Shown: piece by piece, positions 15,837 through 24,634 of the stretch | Layout of the letters: each line of letters begins with the position of its first letter | How positions within the stretch are numbered: the first letter of the stretch is position 1 | From: Parasedimentitalea denitrificans | Lineage (GTDB): Bacteria; Pseudomonadota; Alphaproteobacteria; Rhodobacterales; Rhodobacteraceae | Length of the DNA: 64,000 bases | Reading direction: 5' to 3' | Assembly (NCBI RefSeq): GCF_011813015.1 | Contig: NZ_QHLQ01000006.1 | Span: 124,001 to 188,000, forward strand | The notes under the pieces: model-generated | What the model was told of the DNA's origin: nothing | The model's database searches: none | The model's input: only the letters and a program-made list of their open reading frames with translations | Position numbers and translations under genes: made by a program

Positions 15837-17612
15837 ATGAAAATGACCACCGAGGAAGCCTTTGTAAAAACGCTTCAGATGCACGGCATCGAACATGCTT
15901 TTGGTATCATCGGTTCGGCCATGATGCCGATTTCCGACATCTTTGAGCCAGCTGGCATCCAGTTCTGGGACTGCGCCCACGAAGGATCCGGCGGCATGAT
16001 GGCTGACGGTTACACCCGTGCCACCGGCAAAATGTCGATGATGATCGCGCAGAACGGCCCCGGCATCACAAACTTTGTGACCGCCGTGAAAACAGCATAC
16101 TGGAACCACACCCCGCTGCTGCTGGTCACCCCACAGGCTGCCAACAAGACCATGGGTCAGGGCGGTTTCCAGGAAATGGAGCAGATGAACGCATTCGCTG
16201 ACTGCGTTTGCTATCAGGAAGAAGTTCGCGACCCATCCCGCATGGCCGAAGTTCTGAACCGTGTGATCATGCAAGCCAAGCGCCAGAGCGCTCCGGCCCA
16301 GATCAACGTGCCACGTGACTACTTCACCCAGGTTGTCGACATCGAACTGCCAGCCATCGTTGACTTTGAGCGCCCACAGGGCGGTGCTGCTGCACTGGAT
16401 CAGGCTGCTGAACTGCTGTCGGGTGCCAAGTTCCCGGTTATCCTGAACGGCGCTGGTGTTGTCATCGGCGGCGCGATCCCAGCCTCTATCGCACTGGCTG
16501 AGCGTCTGGACGCACCAGTTTGCTGTGGCTACCAGCACAACGACGCCTTCCCAGGTTCGCACCCGTTGCACGCTGGTCCATTGGGCTACAACGGCTCCAA
16601 GGCCGCTATGGAGCTGATCGCTAAGGCAGACGTTGTTCTGGCTTTGGGCACCCGATTGAACCCATTCTCGACCCTACCCGGCTATGGCATCGACTACTGG
16701 CCAACCGACGCGAAGATCATTCAGGTCGACATCAACCCTGACCGTATTGGCCTGACCAAGAAAGTCACCGTGGGTATCGTAGGCGACGCACATACAGTTG
16801 CGACCACACTTCTTGAAAAACTGTCCGGCACCGCTGGTGACGAAGGTCGTGCCTCGCGCAAAGACCTGATCGCCACCACCAAATCGGCATGGGCTCAGGA
16901 ACTGTCGTCGATGGACGAAGAGCAGGACGATCCGGGCACCACATGGAACCAGCGCGCCCGTGCAGCTAAGCCAGATTGGCTGAGCCCACGTAAAGCATGG
17001 CGTGCCATTCAGGCCGGTCTGCCTGCAGATGCGATCATCTCGTCCGACATCGGCAACAACTGCGCCATCGGCAACGCCTATCCTTCGTTCGAAGAAGGCC
17101 GCAAGTACTTGGCACCAGGCCTGTTCGGCCCCTGTGGTTACGGTCTGCCAGCAGTTGTTGGTGCGAAAATTGGTCGTCCAGACGTTCCGGTTGTTGGTTT
17201 CTCGGGTGATGGCGCGTTTGGTATCGCTGTGACCGAGCTGACCGCGATTGGTCGCGAAGAATGGCCGGGTGTGACCCAGGTTGTTTTCCGCAACTACCAG
17301 TGGGGGGCTGAAAAGCGTAACTCGACTCTGTGGTTCGACGACAACTTTGTCGGCACCGAGCTGGACACCAAAGTGTCTTATGCCGGTATCGCCAATGCAT
17401 GTGGCCTGAAAGGCGTTGTCGCCCGCACTATGGACGAGCTGACAGATGCACTACGTCAGGCTTGTGAAGATCAGAAACAGGGTATCACCACTCTGATCGA
17501 AGCGATGATCAACCAGGAACTGGGTGAGCCCTTCCGTCGCGATGCGATGAAGAATCCGGTTGAAGTTGCTGGCATCTCCAAAGACGACATGCGTCCGCAA
17601 AAAGGCGCCTAA
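15837..17612 (+). CDS. xsc: Sulfoacetaldehyde acetyltransferase
   Basis: 591 residues. This thiamine-diphosphate enzyme converts sulfoacetaldehyde and phosphate to acetyl phosphate and sulfite, the C-S bond-breaking step of taurine degradation. The catalytic Glu49 is in FWDCAHEGSGGMMADGYTRA. The ThDP-Mg motif starts with GDG at ~457-459 and ends in FRNYQWGAEKRN. The central QAANKTMGQGGFQEMEQMN is typical of Xsc among acetolactate-synthase relatives. AGGAG upstream supports ATG 15837; an earlier in-frame codon at 15810 lacks a ribosome site. It is the first gene of xsc-tauE-pta-soeABC. Codon bias suggests high expression. Confidence 0.96.
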   Translation: MKMTTEEAFVKTLQMHGIEHAFGIIGSAMMPISDIFEPAGIQFWDCAHEGSGGMMADGYTRATGKMSMMIAQNGPGITNFVTAVKTAYWNHTPLLLVTPQAANKTMGQGGFQEMEQMNAFADCVCYQEEVRDPSRMAEVLNRVIMQAKRQSAPAQINVPRDYFTQVVDIELPAIVDFERPQGGAAALDQAAELLSGAKFPVILNGAGVVIGGAIPASIALAERLDAPVCCGYQHNDAFPGSHPLHAGPLGYNGSKAAMELIAKADVVLALGTRLNPFSTLPGYGIDYWPTDAKIIQVDINPDRIGLTKKVTVGIVGDAHTVATTLLEKLSGTAGDEGRASRKDLIATTKSAWAQELSSMDEEQDDPGTTWNQRARAAKPDWLSPRKAWRAIQAGLPADAIISSDIGNNCAIGNAYPSFEEGRKYLAPGLFGPCGYGLPAVVGAKIGRPDVPVVGFSGDGAFGIAVTELTAIGREEWPGVTQVVFRNYQWGAEKRNSTLWFDDNFVGTELDTKVSYAGIANACGLKGVVARTMDELTDALRQACEDQKQGITTLIEAMINQELGEPFRRDAMKNPVEVAGISKDDMRPQKGA

Positions 17613-17616
17613 GCCT

Positions 17617-18363
17617 ATGACACTGCCCTTTGACCTGACCACCGGCCAAGGGGCCTTTTTGGCCGCCGCATTATTTGTGGCGGCCTATATCCGAGGTTTT
17701 TCCGGCTTTGGATTTTCAGCTATTTTCATCATTCTTGCAGCGCTGGTGACCAACCCGTTGCCATTAATCCCAGTAGTGTTCAGCTGCGAGATCGCCATGA
17801 CGCTGTTTCAGGCACGTGGCATCCGAGCGCATATCGACTGGAAGCGAACCATCGCATTGTTGGGCGGTGCTGCCGTCGCTGTTGTTCCCGCTGTGGCCAT
17901 CATGGCCCGGCTGGGTGAACAAGAAGCCCGCATTGCCATTTCCGGGCTGATCCTTGTACTCAGCCTGATCCTGCTAAGCGGTTGGCGGTTGGAACGCCCC
18001 ATTGGACGCACAGGTAATGTGGCCGTTGGCATGGTGTCAGGCATCGCCAATAGCGCCGGTGTTGGTGGTTTGCCAGTTGCTGCCTTTCTGTCAACACAAC
18101 CTGTCCCGCCAGCTGTTTTTCGCGCCACAATGATCGTCTTTCTGACCGGCATTGACCTGATGACCCTGCCGGTGATGGCGTCACATGGGCTGGTTGGTAG
18201 CGGCACAGTGACTGGCATCGTGCTGGGCTTTCCCATTCTTGGTCTGGGCATCTGGGCTGGCAGCCTGAAGTTTTCGTCCACCTCGCAAGATCAGTTTCGC
18301 AAGGTCGTGGTTCTACTGCTGACCGCATTTTCCATTCTCAACATCGTGAGGGTGATCGTATGA
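17617..18363 (+). CDS. tauE: TSUP-family sulfite exporter of the taurine operon (TauE/SafE-like)
   Basis: 248 residues with about 8 membrane segments. The repeated TSUP signatures are RGFSGFGFSAIF near the N-terminus and MVSGIANSAGVGGLPVAAF in the middle. TSUP proteins next to xsc are thought to export the sulfite released by Xsc, limiting its toxicity. The start lies 4 nt after the xsc stop, with a ribosome site inside the xsc tail, and its stop overlaps the pta start by 4 nt (ATGA). It would act beside SoeABC, which removes sulfite by oxidation; having both gives the cell two outlets. Confidence 0.88.
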   Translation: MTLPFDLTTGQGAFLAAALFVAAYIRGFSGFGFSAIFIILAALVTNPLPLIPVVFSCEIAMTLFQARGIRAHIDWKRTIALLGGAAVAVVPAVAIMARLGEQEARIAISGLILVLSLILLSGWRLERPIGRTGNVAVGMVSGIANSAGVGGLPVAAFLSTQPVPPAVFRATMIVFLTGIDLMTLPVMASHGLVGSGTVTGIVLGFPILGLGIWAGSLKFSSTSQDQFRKVVVLLLTAFSILNIVRVIV

Positions 18364-19385
18364 CCACTACCCTGCCCCCTGTAGATTTGCTGAAGGCAAC
18401 ACCATCGAACGATCAGCCCGTCATCGCCCTAAGCGAGGGCAGCGACCCCCGTGTTGTTGCAGGTGCACTAGCTGCGGTCGAAGCACAGTTGGCAAACGTC
18501 ATTCTAGTTGGCCCAACCGCAGAGGTCGAAGCGACCCTTGAGGCAGTTGGCGGAAGTGTTGTGGGCAGCGGACTGTCTATTCACGACCCGGCGGTTTCAG
18601 AACTAACAGATGAGTTTGCGACGGCATTCTATGAGTTGCGCAAACACAAGGGTATTGATCAGGACGCAGCTCGCAAGGCGGTGAAGTCACCACTGGTTTA
18701 TGCAGCCATGCTGGTCCGGTGCGGGCACGCGACCGGCACCGTTGGTGGCGCAGTGGCCACCACTTCGGATGTTTTGCGTACGGCCATTCAAGTCATTGGC
18801 ATGGCCCCGGATGCCGCCATGGTGTCCAGCTTTTTCCTGATGTACCCACCCGAAAGTGCCGAGAACGGCCGGGCAATGTTGTATTCGGACTGTGGGTTGG
18901 TGATTGATCCATCGGCACAGGAACTGGCCGCAATCGCAACCGCATCCGCCCAAAGCTGTCGCACTTTGCTGCGTAGTGAGCCCAAGATCGCCATGTTGTC
19001 ATTCTCGACTATGGGCAGCGCGCGGCACGCAGCCGTCGATAAAGTGATAACCGCAACCGCAGCGTTGCGCGCGGAACAACCGGACCTGTGCGTTGATGGA
19101 GAAATGCAGTTTGACACCGCATTTGTCCCGTCAGTAGGCGAAAATAAGGCCCCTGGATCGCAAGTGGCCGGACAGGCCAATGTGATGATCTTTCCCAACT
19201 TGGATGCCGGTAATATCGGCTACAAACTGACCCAGCGATTAGGCGGATATGCTGCCATTGGCCCGGTTCTACAGGGCTTGGCGAAACCCGCCAATGACCT
19301 GTCACGCGGGTGTAGCGCCAGCGATGTCACCCAAATGATAGCCGTGACCGTCCTGCAATCTCAGGGAACGAGTGACGGTAATTAA
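18360..19385 (+). CDS. pta: Phosphate acetyltransferase
   Basis: 341 residues, a short single-domain Pta of the PTA_PTB family without the N-terminal DRTGG/P-loop extension. It converts acetyl phosphate from Xsc plus CoA to acetyl-CoA for central metabolism. Visible landmarks include ALSEGSDPRVVAGALAAVEA, the YAAMLVRCGHATGTVGGAVA active region, FSTMGSARHAAVDKV, and NVMIFPNLDAGNIGYKLTQR, typical of phosphotransacetylases. It overlaps tauE by 4 nt, so it is translationally coupled, and is followed 88 nt later by soeA. Confidence 0.94.
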   Translation: MTTTLPPVDLLKATPSNDQPVIALSEGSDPRVVAGALAAVEAQLANVILVGPTAEVEATLEAVGGSVVGSGLSIHDPAVSELTDEFATAFYELRKHKGIDQDAARKAVKSPLVYAAMLVRCGHATGTVGGAVATTSDVLRTAIQVIGMAPDAAMVSSFFLMYPPESAENGRAMLYSDCGLVIDPSAQELAAIATASAQSCRTLLRSEPKIAMLSFSTMGSARHAAVDKVITATAALRAEQPDLCVDGEMQFDTAFVPSVGENKAPGSQVAGQANVMIFPNLDAGNIGYKLTQRLGGYAAIGPVLQGLAKPANDLSRGCSASDVTQMIAVTVLQSQGTSDGN

Positions 19386-19473
19386 CAACCGGGACTGGAA
19401 AATCCTCCCAATTTCAGCCAACAATCGCGAAATTTATCGCGGCATAGCAAGAATAACCCGAACAGGATCCATC

Positions 19474-22296
19474 ATGACGCACCAACAGCCGATCATTGAT
19501 ACCTCGCCCAAGGTCTCGGACGAGGTGCGCCAAACCACCTGCTATATGTGCGCCTGCCGCTGCGGCATCAACGTGCACATGAAGGACGGCAAAGTCGCCT
19601 ACATCGAAGGCAACCGTGATCACCCGGTCAACAAAGGCGTGCTTTGCGCCAAAGGATCGGCGGGCATCATGCAGGTCAACGCCCCCTCGCGTCTAAAGGC
19701 ACCGATGAAACGAGTTGGCCCGCGTGGGTCCGGCGAATTCGAAGAGATCAGCTGGGAAGAGGCGCTGGATATTGCTGCTGACCGATTAGGGCCGATCCGC
19801 AAGAAAAACCCTGAAAAGCTGGCGTTCTTCACTGGTCGCGATCAATCTCAGAGCTTTACCGGTTTCTGGGCACAGAACTTTGGCACACAGAACTATGCGG
19901 CGCATGGCGGGTTCTGTTCGGTCAACATGGCGGCAGCCGGGATCTACACCATGGGCGGTGCGTTCTGGGAATTCGGCCAGCCGGATTGGGACCACACCAA
20001 GCTGTTCATGTTGTTCGGCGTAGCCGAAGACCACGACAGCAACCCCATCAAAGCTGGTCTGGGCAAGATCAAGGCGCGTGGCGCCAAGGTTATTGGCGTC
20101 AACCCGATCCGCTCTGGCTATAACGCGATTGCGGATGAATGGGTTGGCATCACACCGGGCACCGATGGGTTGTTCATCCTGTCGCTGATCCATGTGTTGA
20201 TGAAGGCCGGCAAGATCGATCTGGACTACCTGTCGCGATACACCAATGCTCCGGTGCTGGTGAACGCTACTGAGGGTCCAGAACAAGGTCTATTCCTGCG
20301 CGATGATGACGACAAACCACTGGTGATCGACCGCAACACCGGCAAGCTGACCGCCTTTGACAAACCCGGCGTGCGCCCGGATCTGTCGGCGGTCCACACT
20401 GTCGATGGCGTGACCCACCGCCCGGTGTTCCACCAGATGGCCGAGCGCTATCTGAGCGAAGAATACGCCCCGGAAGCCATTGCCGACAAATGTGGCATCC
20501 CGGCCAAACGAATTCGCGCCATTGCCGGTGAAATCGCCCGTGTCGCCTTTGACGAGGCGTTTGAGCTGGATCAGGAATGGACCGACTTCCGCGGTGAAAA
20601 ACACTCCAAGATGATTGGCCGCCCGGTGTCGATGCACTCGATGCGCGGTGTTTCGGCCCATGCCAACGGTTTCCAGACCTGCCGCGCGCTGCACGTGCTG
20701 CAAATCCTGCTGGGTACGGTCGAGGTCCCCGGCGGTTTCCGCTTTAAGCCGCCCTACCCCAAGCCGGTTGAGGCGCACCCAAAACCACACTGTGGCGTAA
20801 AACCCGATTGTGCACTGGACGGCCCGCATCTGGGCTTTGTGCGTGGTCCCGACGATCTGCTGCTGAAAGAGGACGGATCGCCAGCCCGGATTGATAAGGC
20901 GTTCACCTGGGAAAACCCGATGTCCAGCCACGGGCTGATGCATATGGTGATTTCAAACGCCCATGCCGGCAATCCGTACAAGATCGACACGCTGTTCATG
21001 TATATGGCCAACATGTCGTGGAACTCGTCCATGAACACCCGCGGTGTGATCGACATGCTGACCGACAAGGATGAGAACGGCGATTATGTGATCCCGAACA
21101 TCATCTATTCCGATGCTTATTCATCGGAAATGGTAGCCTATGCCGACCTGATCCTGCCTGACACGACCTATCTGGAGCGGCACGACTGTATTTCCCTGCT
21201 GGATCGTCCGATCTGCGAGGCCGACGGTGCAGCAGATGCGATCCGCTGGCCGGTGATCGAACCTGATCGCGATGTGCGCGGGTTCCAGACCGTGCTGGTG
21301 CAACTGGCCAACAAGTTGAAACTGCCCGGTTTCACCAACGAAGACGGCAGCGCCAAGTTTCAAGACTACGCCGACTACATCGTCAACCACGAGCGCAAGC
21401 CGGGTATTGGCCCGCTTGCAGGCTTTCGAGGCAAAGATGGCGATCAGGCTGGACGCGGTGAGGTCAACCCGGATCAGCTGGACAAATACATCGAAAACGG
21501 CGGCTTCTTTGTTGAGCACATTGAACCCGAGGCAAGCTATTACAAACCTTGGAACAACGCCTATCAGGACTGGGCCGTGGGCATGGGCATCTATGACAGC
21601 CCGCAGCCCTATCTGTTCCAGCTTTACGTTGAACCGATGCGCAAGTTCCAACTGGCCGCCGAAGGCCACGGCGAACGGCAACCACCCGAGCATCTGCGCG
21701 AGCGGATTAAGGCTACAATGGACCCGCTGCCGATCTGGTATGACACTGATCAAACCGGCAACGAAGGCTACACCGTCAACGCGCTGACCCAGCGCCCGAT
21801 GGCGATGTATCATTCGTGGGGGTCACAAAACGCCTGGCTGCGCCAGTTGCATGGCCGCAACCCGCTGTATGTGCCAACCAAGCTGATGCGCGACAATCAG
21901 TTGCAGGATGGCGACTGGGCCAAGGTTTCCTCGCCCCACGGTGAGATCACCGTGCCGGTGATGGAAATGGCGGCGTTGAACGACAATACCGTCTGGACCT
22001 GGAATGCCATCGGCAAGCGCAAGGGCGCTTGGGCGCTGGAGGAAGACGCACCAGAAGCCACCAAAGGTTTCTTGCTGAACCACCTGATCCACGAGCTGCT
22101 GCCACCCAAGGGTGATGGGCTGCGATGGGCCAACAGTGATCCGATCACGGGTCAGGCCGCCTGGTTTGACCTAAAGGTGAAAATCGAGAAGGTCGGCGCG
22201 CCCGATGATCTGGCTGAAAGCCAGCCCGCGCTGCCGCCGATCAAATCACCTGTGGGTACAGGTCCAGAAGAACTCAAATGGAAGGTGGGCAAATGA
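19474..22296 (+). CDS. soeA: Sulfite dehydrogenase (quinone), molybdopterin catalytic subunit SoeA
   Basis: 940 residues. This DMSO-reductase-family Mo-bis-MGD oxidoreductase has an N-terminal [4Fe-4S] site at Cys23, Cys26, Cys30 and Cys58. There is no twin-arginine leader, so it stays in the cytoplasm, as known for SoeABC, which oxidises sulfite to sulfate and feeds electrons to quinone. AGGA precedes ATG 19474. The 88-nt gap after pta contains a CGCGA-N6-TCGCG dyad (19426-19441) but no strong promoter. Its stop codon lies within copy 2 of the intergenic hairpin element. Polysulfide or thiosulfate reductase are alternatives by family, but the xsc-pta context favours sulfite. Confidence 0.92.
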   Translation: MTHQQPIIDTSPKVSDEVRQTTCYMCACRCGINVHMKDGKVAYIEGNRDHPVNKGVLCAKGSAGIMQVNAPSRLKAPMKRVGPRGSGEFEEISWEEALDIAADRLGPIRKKNPEKLAFFTGRDQSQSFTGFWAQNFGTQNYAAHGGFCSVNMAAAGIYTMGGAFWEFGQPDWDHTKLFMLFGVAEDHDSNPIKAGLGKIKARGAKVIGVNPIRSGYNAIADEWVGITPGTDGLFILSLIHVLMKAGKIDLDYLSRYTNAPVLVNATEGPEQGLFLRDDDDKPLVIDRNTGKLTAFDKPGVRPDLSAVHTVDGVTHRPVFHQMAERYLSEEYAPEAIADKCGIPAKRIRAIAGEIARVAFDEAFELDQEWTDFRGEKHSKMIGRPVSMHSMRGVSAHANGFQTCRALHVLQILLGTVEVPGGFRFKPPYPKPVEAHPKPHCGVKPDCALDGPHLGFVRGPDDLLLKEDGSPARIDKAFTWENPMSSHGLMHMVISNAHAGNPYKIDTLFMYMANMSWNSSMNTRGVIDMLTDKDENGDYVIPNIIYSDAYSSEMVAYADLILPDTTYLERHDCISLLDRPICEADGAADAIRWPVIEPDRDVRGFQTVLVQLANKLKLPGFTNEDGSAKFQDYADYIVNHERKPGIGPLAGFRGKDGDQAGRGEVNPDQLDKYIENGGFFVEHIEPEASYYKPWNNAYQDWAVGMGIYDSPQPYLFQLYVEPMRKFQLAAEGHGERQPPEHLRERIKATMDPLPIWYDTDQTGNEGYTVNALTQRPMAMYHSWGSQNAWLRQLHGRNPLYVPTKLMRDNQLQDGDWAKVSSPHGEITVPVMEMAALNDNTVWTWNAIGKRKGAWALEEDAPEATKGFLLNHLIHELLPPKGDGLRWANSDPITGQAAWFDLKVKIEKVGAPDDLAESQPALPPIKSPVGTGPEELKWKVGK

Positions 22297-22349
22297 TCCG
22301 GGTCCTTCATCTGGCCGTAAATATCCCGGGGTCTGGGGCAGCGCCCCAG
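22294..22349 (+). repeat. Roseobacter-type intergenic hairpin element, copy 2 (inside the soe operon)
   Basis: It begins at the soeA stop codon with TGATCC, then CTTCATCTGGCC, TAAATATCCCGGGG and the single hairpin CTGGGGC-AGC-GCCCCAG (22333-22349). The first hairpin of copies 1 and 3 is missing. It lies between soeA and soeB and could cause partial termination or protect the upstream mRNA. Confidence 0.78.
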
Positions 22350-22383
22350 CCTTCCCTCACGTCTATCGCAGGGGTCCGCTAAC

Positions 22384-23178
22384 ATGACCGAACTACCAAA
22401 CTCCACCGAGCGCAAGATGGGGCTGGTCATTGACCTGGACACCTGTGTTGGCTGCCACGCCTGCGTGATTTCCTGCAAAGGCTGGAACACCGAAAACTAC
22501 GGTGCCCCCTTATCCGATCAGGACCCATATGGTGCTGATCCATCGGGCACATTCCTGAACCGTGTGCATTCGTTTGAGGTTCAGCCAAAACCCTGTGGCT
22601 CTGAACCGGCCCCGGCCGCTCAGCTGATCCACTTTCCAAAATCCTGTCTGCACTGCGAAGACGCGCCCTGTGTCACCGTTTGCCCAACTGGTGCCAGCTA
22701 CAAGCGGGTTGAGGACGGCATTGTTCTGGTCAACGAAGACAACTGTATTGGCTGCGGTCTGTGCGCCTGGTCCTGCCCTTACGGCGCGCGCGAATTGGAT
22801 CTGGCCGCCGGTGTGATGAAGAAATGCACACTTTGTGTAGATCGAATTTACAACGACAACCTGCCCGAAGAAGACCGCATTCCTTCCTGTGTGCGGACTT
22901 GCCCCGCAGGTGCACGCCACTTTGGTGACTTGGGCGACCCGAACTCGGACGTCTCCAAACTGGTGGCCGAGCGTGACGGCATGGACCTGATGCCTGAAAT
23001 GGGAACCAAGCCGGTGAACAAATACCTGCCACCGCGCCCCAAGGATCAGATGGAAGATCAGATCGATATTCTGGCACCGCTGCTGGCTCCGGTCGCTGAA
23101 GAACCCGGCGGGTTCATGGGCTGGCTGGACAAGGCGCTCGACAAACTTCCTGGCCAAACTTCGGGAGGATCGAACTGA
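22384..23178 (+). CDS. soeB: Sulfite dehydrogenase iron-sulfur subunit SoeB
   Basis: 264 residues. This DmsB/NrfC-type four-cluster ferredoxin subunit has cysteine groups CVGCHACVISC (N-terminal), CLHCEDAPCVTVC, CIGCGLCAWSC and CTLCVD...CVRTC. It relays electrons from the SoeA molybdenum centre to the membrane subunit SoeC. There is no signal peptide, consistent with a cytoplasmic complex. It is separated from soeA by 87 bp holding the hairpin element and overlaps soeC by one base (TGATG). Confidence 0.94.
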   Translation: MTELPNSTERKMGLVIDLDTCVGCHACVISCKGWNTENYGAPLSDQDPYGADPSGTFLNRVHSFEVQPKPCGSEPAPAAQLIHFPKSCLHCEDAPCVTVCPTGASYKRVEDGIVLVNEDNCIGCGLCAWSCPYGARELDLAAGVMKKCTLCVDRIYNDNLPEEDRIPSCVRTCPAGARHFGDLGDPNSDVSKLVAERDGMDLMPEMGTKPVNKYLPPRPKDQMEDQIDILAPLLAPVAEEPGGFMGWLDKALDKLPGQTSGGSN

Positions 23179-24065
23179 TGCATCCGGCACCTTCTGTTAT
23201 CCTATTCACCACCCTGTCCGGCCTTGGCTTTGGGCTGCTGTTCTTCCTTGGTCTTGGCATGCCTGATGTTACCGGCATGGTGTCCTTTGTTTTCTTTGCC
23301 ATTGCCTATGCTCTGGCGGTTGGCGGTTTGCTGGCCTCGACCTTTCACCTTGGCCATCCTGAACGCGCGATCAAGGCGTTCAGCCAGTGGAAGACCAGCT
23401 GGCTGAGCCGCGAGGGCTGCTGTGCCGTCGCTGCACTGGTCGTCATGGGCCTATACGCCATCGGCACCGTTTTTCTCGACACCCAGTGGACGATTTTCGG
23501 CATAATTGGCGCGGTGCTAAGCTTGGCTACCGTGTTCACCACTTCGATGATCTACGCACAGCTGAAAACAATCCCACGCTGGAACATGCCGTTGACCCCG
23601 GCGATGTTCATCAGCTTTTCGCTAGCGGGCGGAGCCTTGTTGGCGGGTCAGGAAACCATGGCAACCGCGTTGTTGATCATCGCAGGATTGGTTCAGCTGG
23701 GTTATTGGTCTTATGGAGACAAAGCCTTTGCTGGGTCTGGCACCACTATGGAGACAGCCACAGGGCTGGGAGATCGTGGTGCGGTGCGCGCGTTTGAACC
23801 GCCACATACCGGATCCAACTATCTGCTGCGCGAATTTGTGCATGTTGTTGGCCGTAAGCACAGTCAGAAACTGCGGATGATCGGGTTTGGGCTGGGTTTT
23901 GCGCTGCCGGTTCTACTGTTGTTGTTACCAATCGAAGGGCTGGCGCTGAAGCATACGGTGGCCGCTATTGCAGTCCTGTCGCATATGGCAGGGATATCCT
24001 GTTCGCGCTGGCTGTTCTTTGCCGAGGCCGAGCATGTGGTCGGGTTGTACTACGGCAAACGCTAA
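23178..24065 (+). CDS. soeC: Sulfite dehydrogenase membrane subunit SoeC (DmsC/NrfD type)
   Basis: 295 residues and about 8 transmembrane helices, beginning HPAPSVILFTTLSGLGFGLL. This is the DmsC-like membrane anchor that holds SoeAB at the inner face and passes electrons to the quinone pool. The conserved segments TFHLGHPERAIKAFSQWKTS and SWLSREG are typical of DmsC-like anchors. Its start overlaps the soeB stop (TGATG). It is the last gene of the xsc-soe unit, and a hairpin terminator follows. Confidence 0.93.
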   Translation: MHPAPSVILFTTLSGLGFGLLFFLGLGMPDVTGMVSFVFFAIAYALAVGGLLASTFHLGHPERAIKAFSQWKTSWLSREGCCAVAALVVMGLYAIGTVFLDTQWTIFGIIGAVLSLATVFTTSMIYAQLKTIPRWNMPLTPAMFISFSLAGGALLAGQETMATALLIIAGLVQLGYWSYGDKAFAGSGTTMETATGLGDRGAVRAFEPPHTGSNYLLREFVHVVGRKHSQKLRMIGFGLGFALPVLLLLLPIEGLALKHTVAAIAVLSHMAGISCSRWLFFAEAEHVVGLYYGKR

Positions 24066-24071
24066 AATTCA

Positions 24072-24094
24072 GGGGCACCCAAATCGGGTGCCCC
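24072..24094 (+). terminator. Terminator after soeC
   Basis: GGGGCACCC-AAATC-GGGTGCCCC forms a 9-bp perfect stem followed by AATTTATTT. The T-tract is poor but the position at the operon end fits. Confidence 0.7.
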
Positions 24095-24112
24095 AATTTA
24101 TTTCGGTATACA

Positions 24113-24139
24113 TGTCACAAACCTGATGGCTGCCTCGTC
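24113..24139 (+). promoter_or_regulatory. ECF41-type promoter TGTCACA-N16-CGTC
   Basis: TGTCACA (24113-24119), exactly 16 bases, then CGTC (24136-24139), 33 nt before the ATG of the AhpD-like gene. This equals the published consensus for ECF41 sigma factors (as I recall it), and the sigma gene lies directly downstream, so autoregulation is expected. Confidence 0.85.
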
Positions 24140-24172
24140 CTGTTCCTGAGACGTCAACAAAAGGAACTGACG

Positions 24173-24634
24173 ATGACACAACGCCTCGACCTCTTTACCA
24201 CGGCCCCTGACCTGATGAAGCCGATGCTGGCGATGGAAGAGACCATCAAAAGTAGCGGGCTAGAGCATAGCCTGATTGAACTGGTGAAACTGCGCACATC
24301 GCAGATCAACGGCTGCGCCTTTTGCATCCACATGCACACCCATGACGCCCGCGCTAATGGCGAAAGCGAAGACCGGATGCATCTGCTGAATGCCTGGCGC
24401 GAGTCATCCCTTTACACCGACCGAGAGCGCGCAGCGCTGGCCTGGACCGAGTCGCTTACCCGTATTGAGAGAACAGCGGCCCCACAGTCAGATTACGACG
24501 CCGTTGCTACGCATTTTTCTCCGCGTGAACAGGTGGCGTTGACCTTGGCCATTACCACTATAAATGCTTGGAACCGGCTAGCCATCGGCTTTGCCATACC
24601 TCATCCTGTCGCTCAGGAGGCAAACGCCGCGTGA
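24173..24634 (+). CDS. Carboxymuconolactone decarboxylase/AhpD-like protein, ECF41 partner (COE)
   Basis: 153 residues. The AhpD-type redox motif C48-AF-C51-IHM-H55 lies in the helical CMD core (SQINGCAFCIHMHTHDAR), with Glu36 upstream. Members reduce peroxides or act as decarboxylases; such carboxymuconolactone/oxidoreductase/epimerase genes are the standard neighbours and targets of ECF41 sigma factors. AAGGA before ATG supports the start. Its stop overlaps the GTG start of the sigma gene, so both are in one operon driven by the promoter at 24113-24139. Confidence 0.9.
   Translation: MTQRLDLFTTAPDLMKPMLAMEETIKSSGLEHSLIELVKLRTSQINGCAFCIHMHTHDARANGESEDRMHLLNAWRESSLYTDRERAALAWTESLTRIERTAAPQSDYDAVATHFSPREQVALTLAITTINAWNRLAIGFAIPHPVAQEANAA

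Noticed and set aside
15831..16571. 246-codon open frame on the minus strand inside xsc
   Set aside because: It is exactly antisense to xsc, whose codon bias creates long open antisense frames; the product has no recognisable family and no ribosome site.
19786..21813. Long minus-strand frames inside soeA (166, 217 and 230 codons)
   Set aside because: They are antisense shadows of a clearly coding molybdoenzyme gene with biased codons, and their products resemble nothing.
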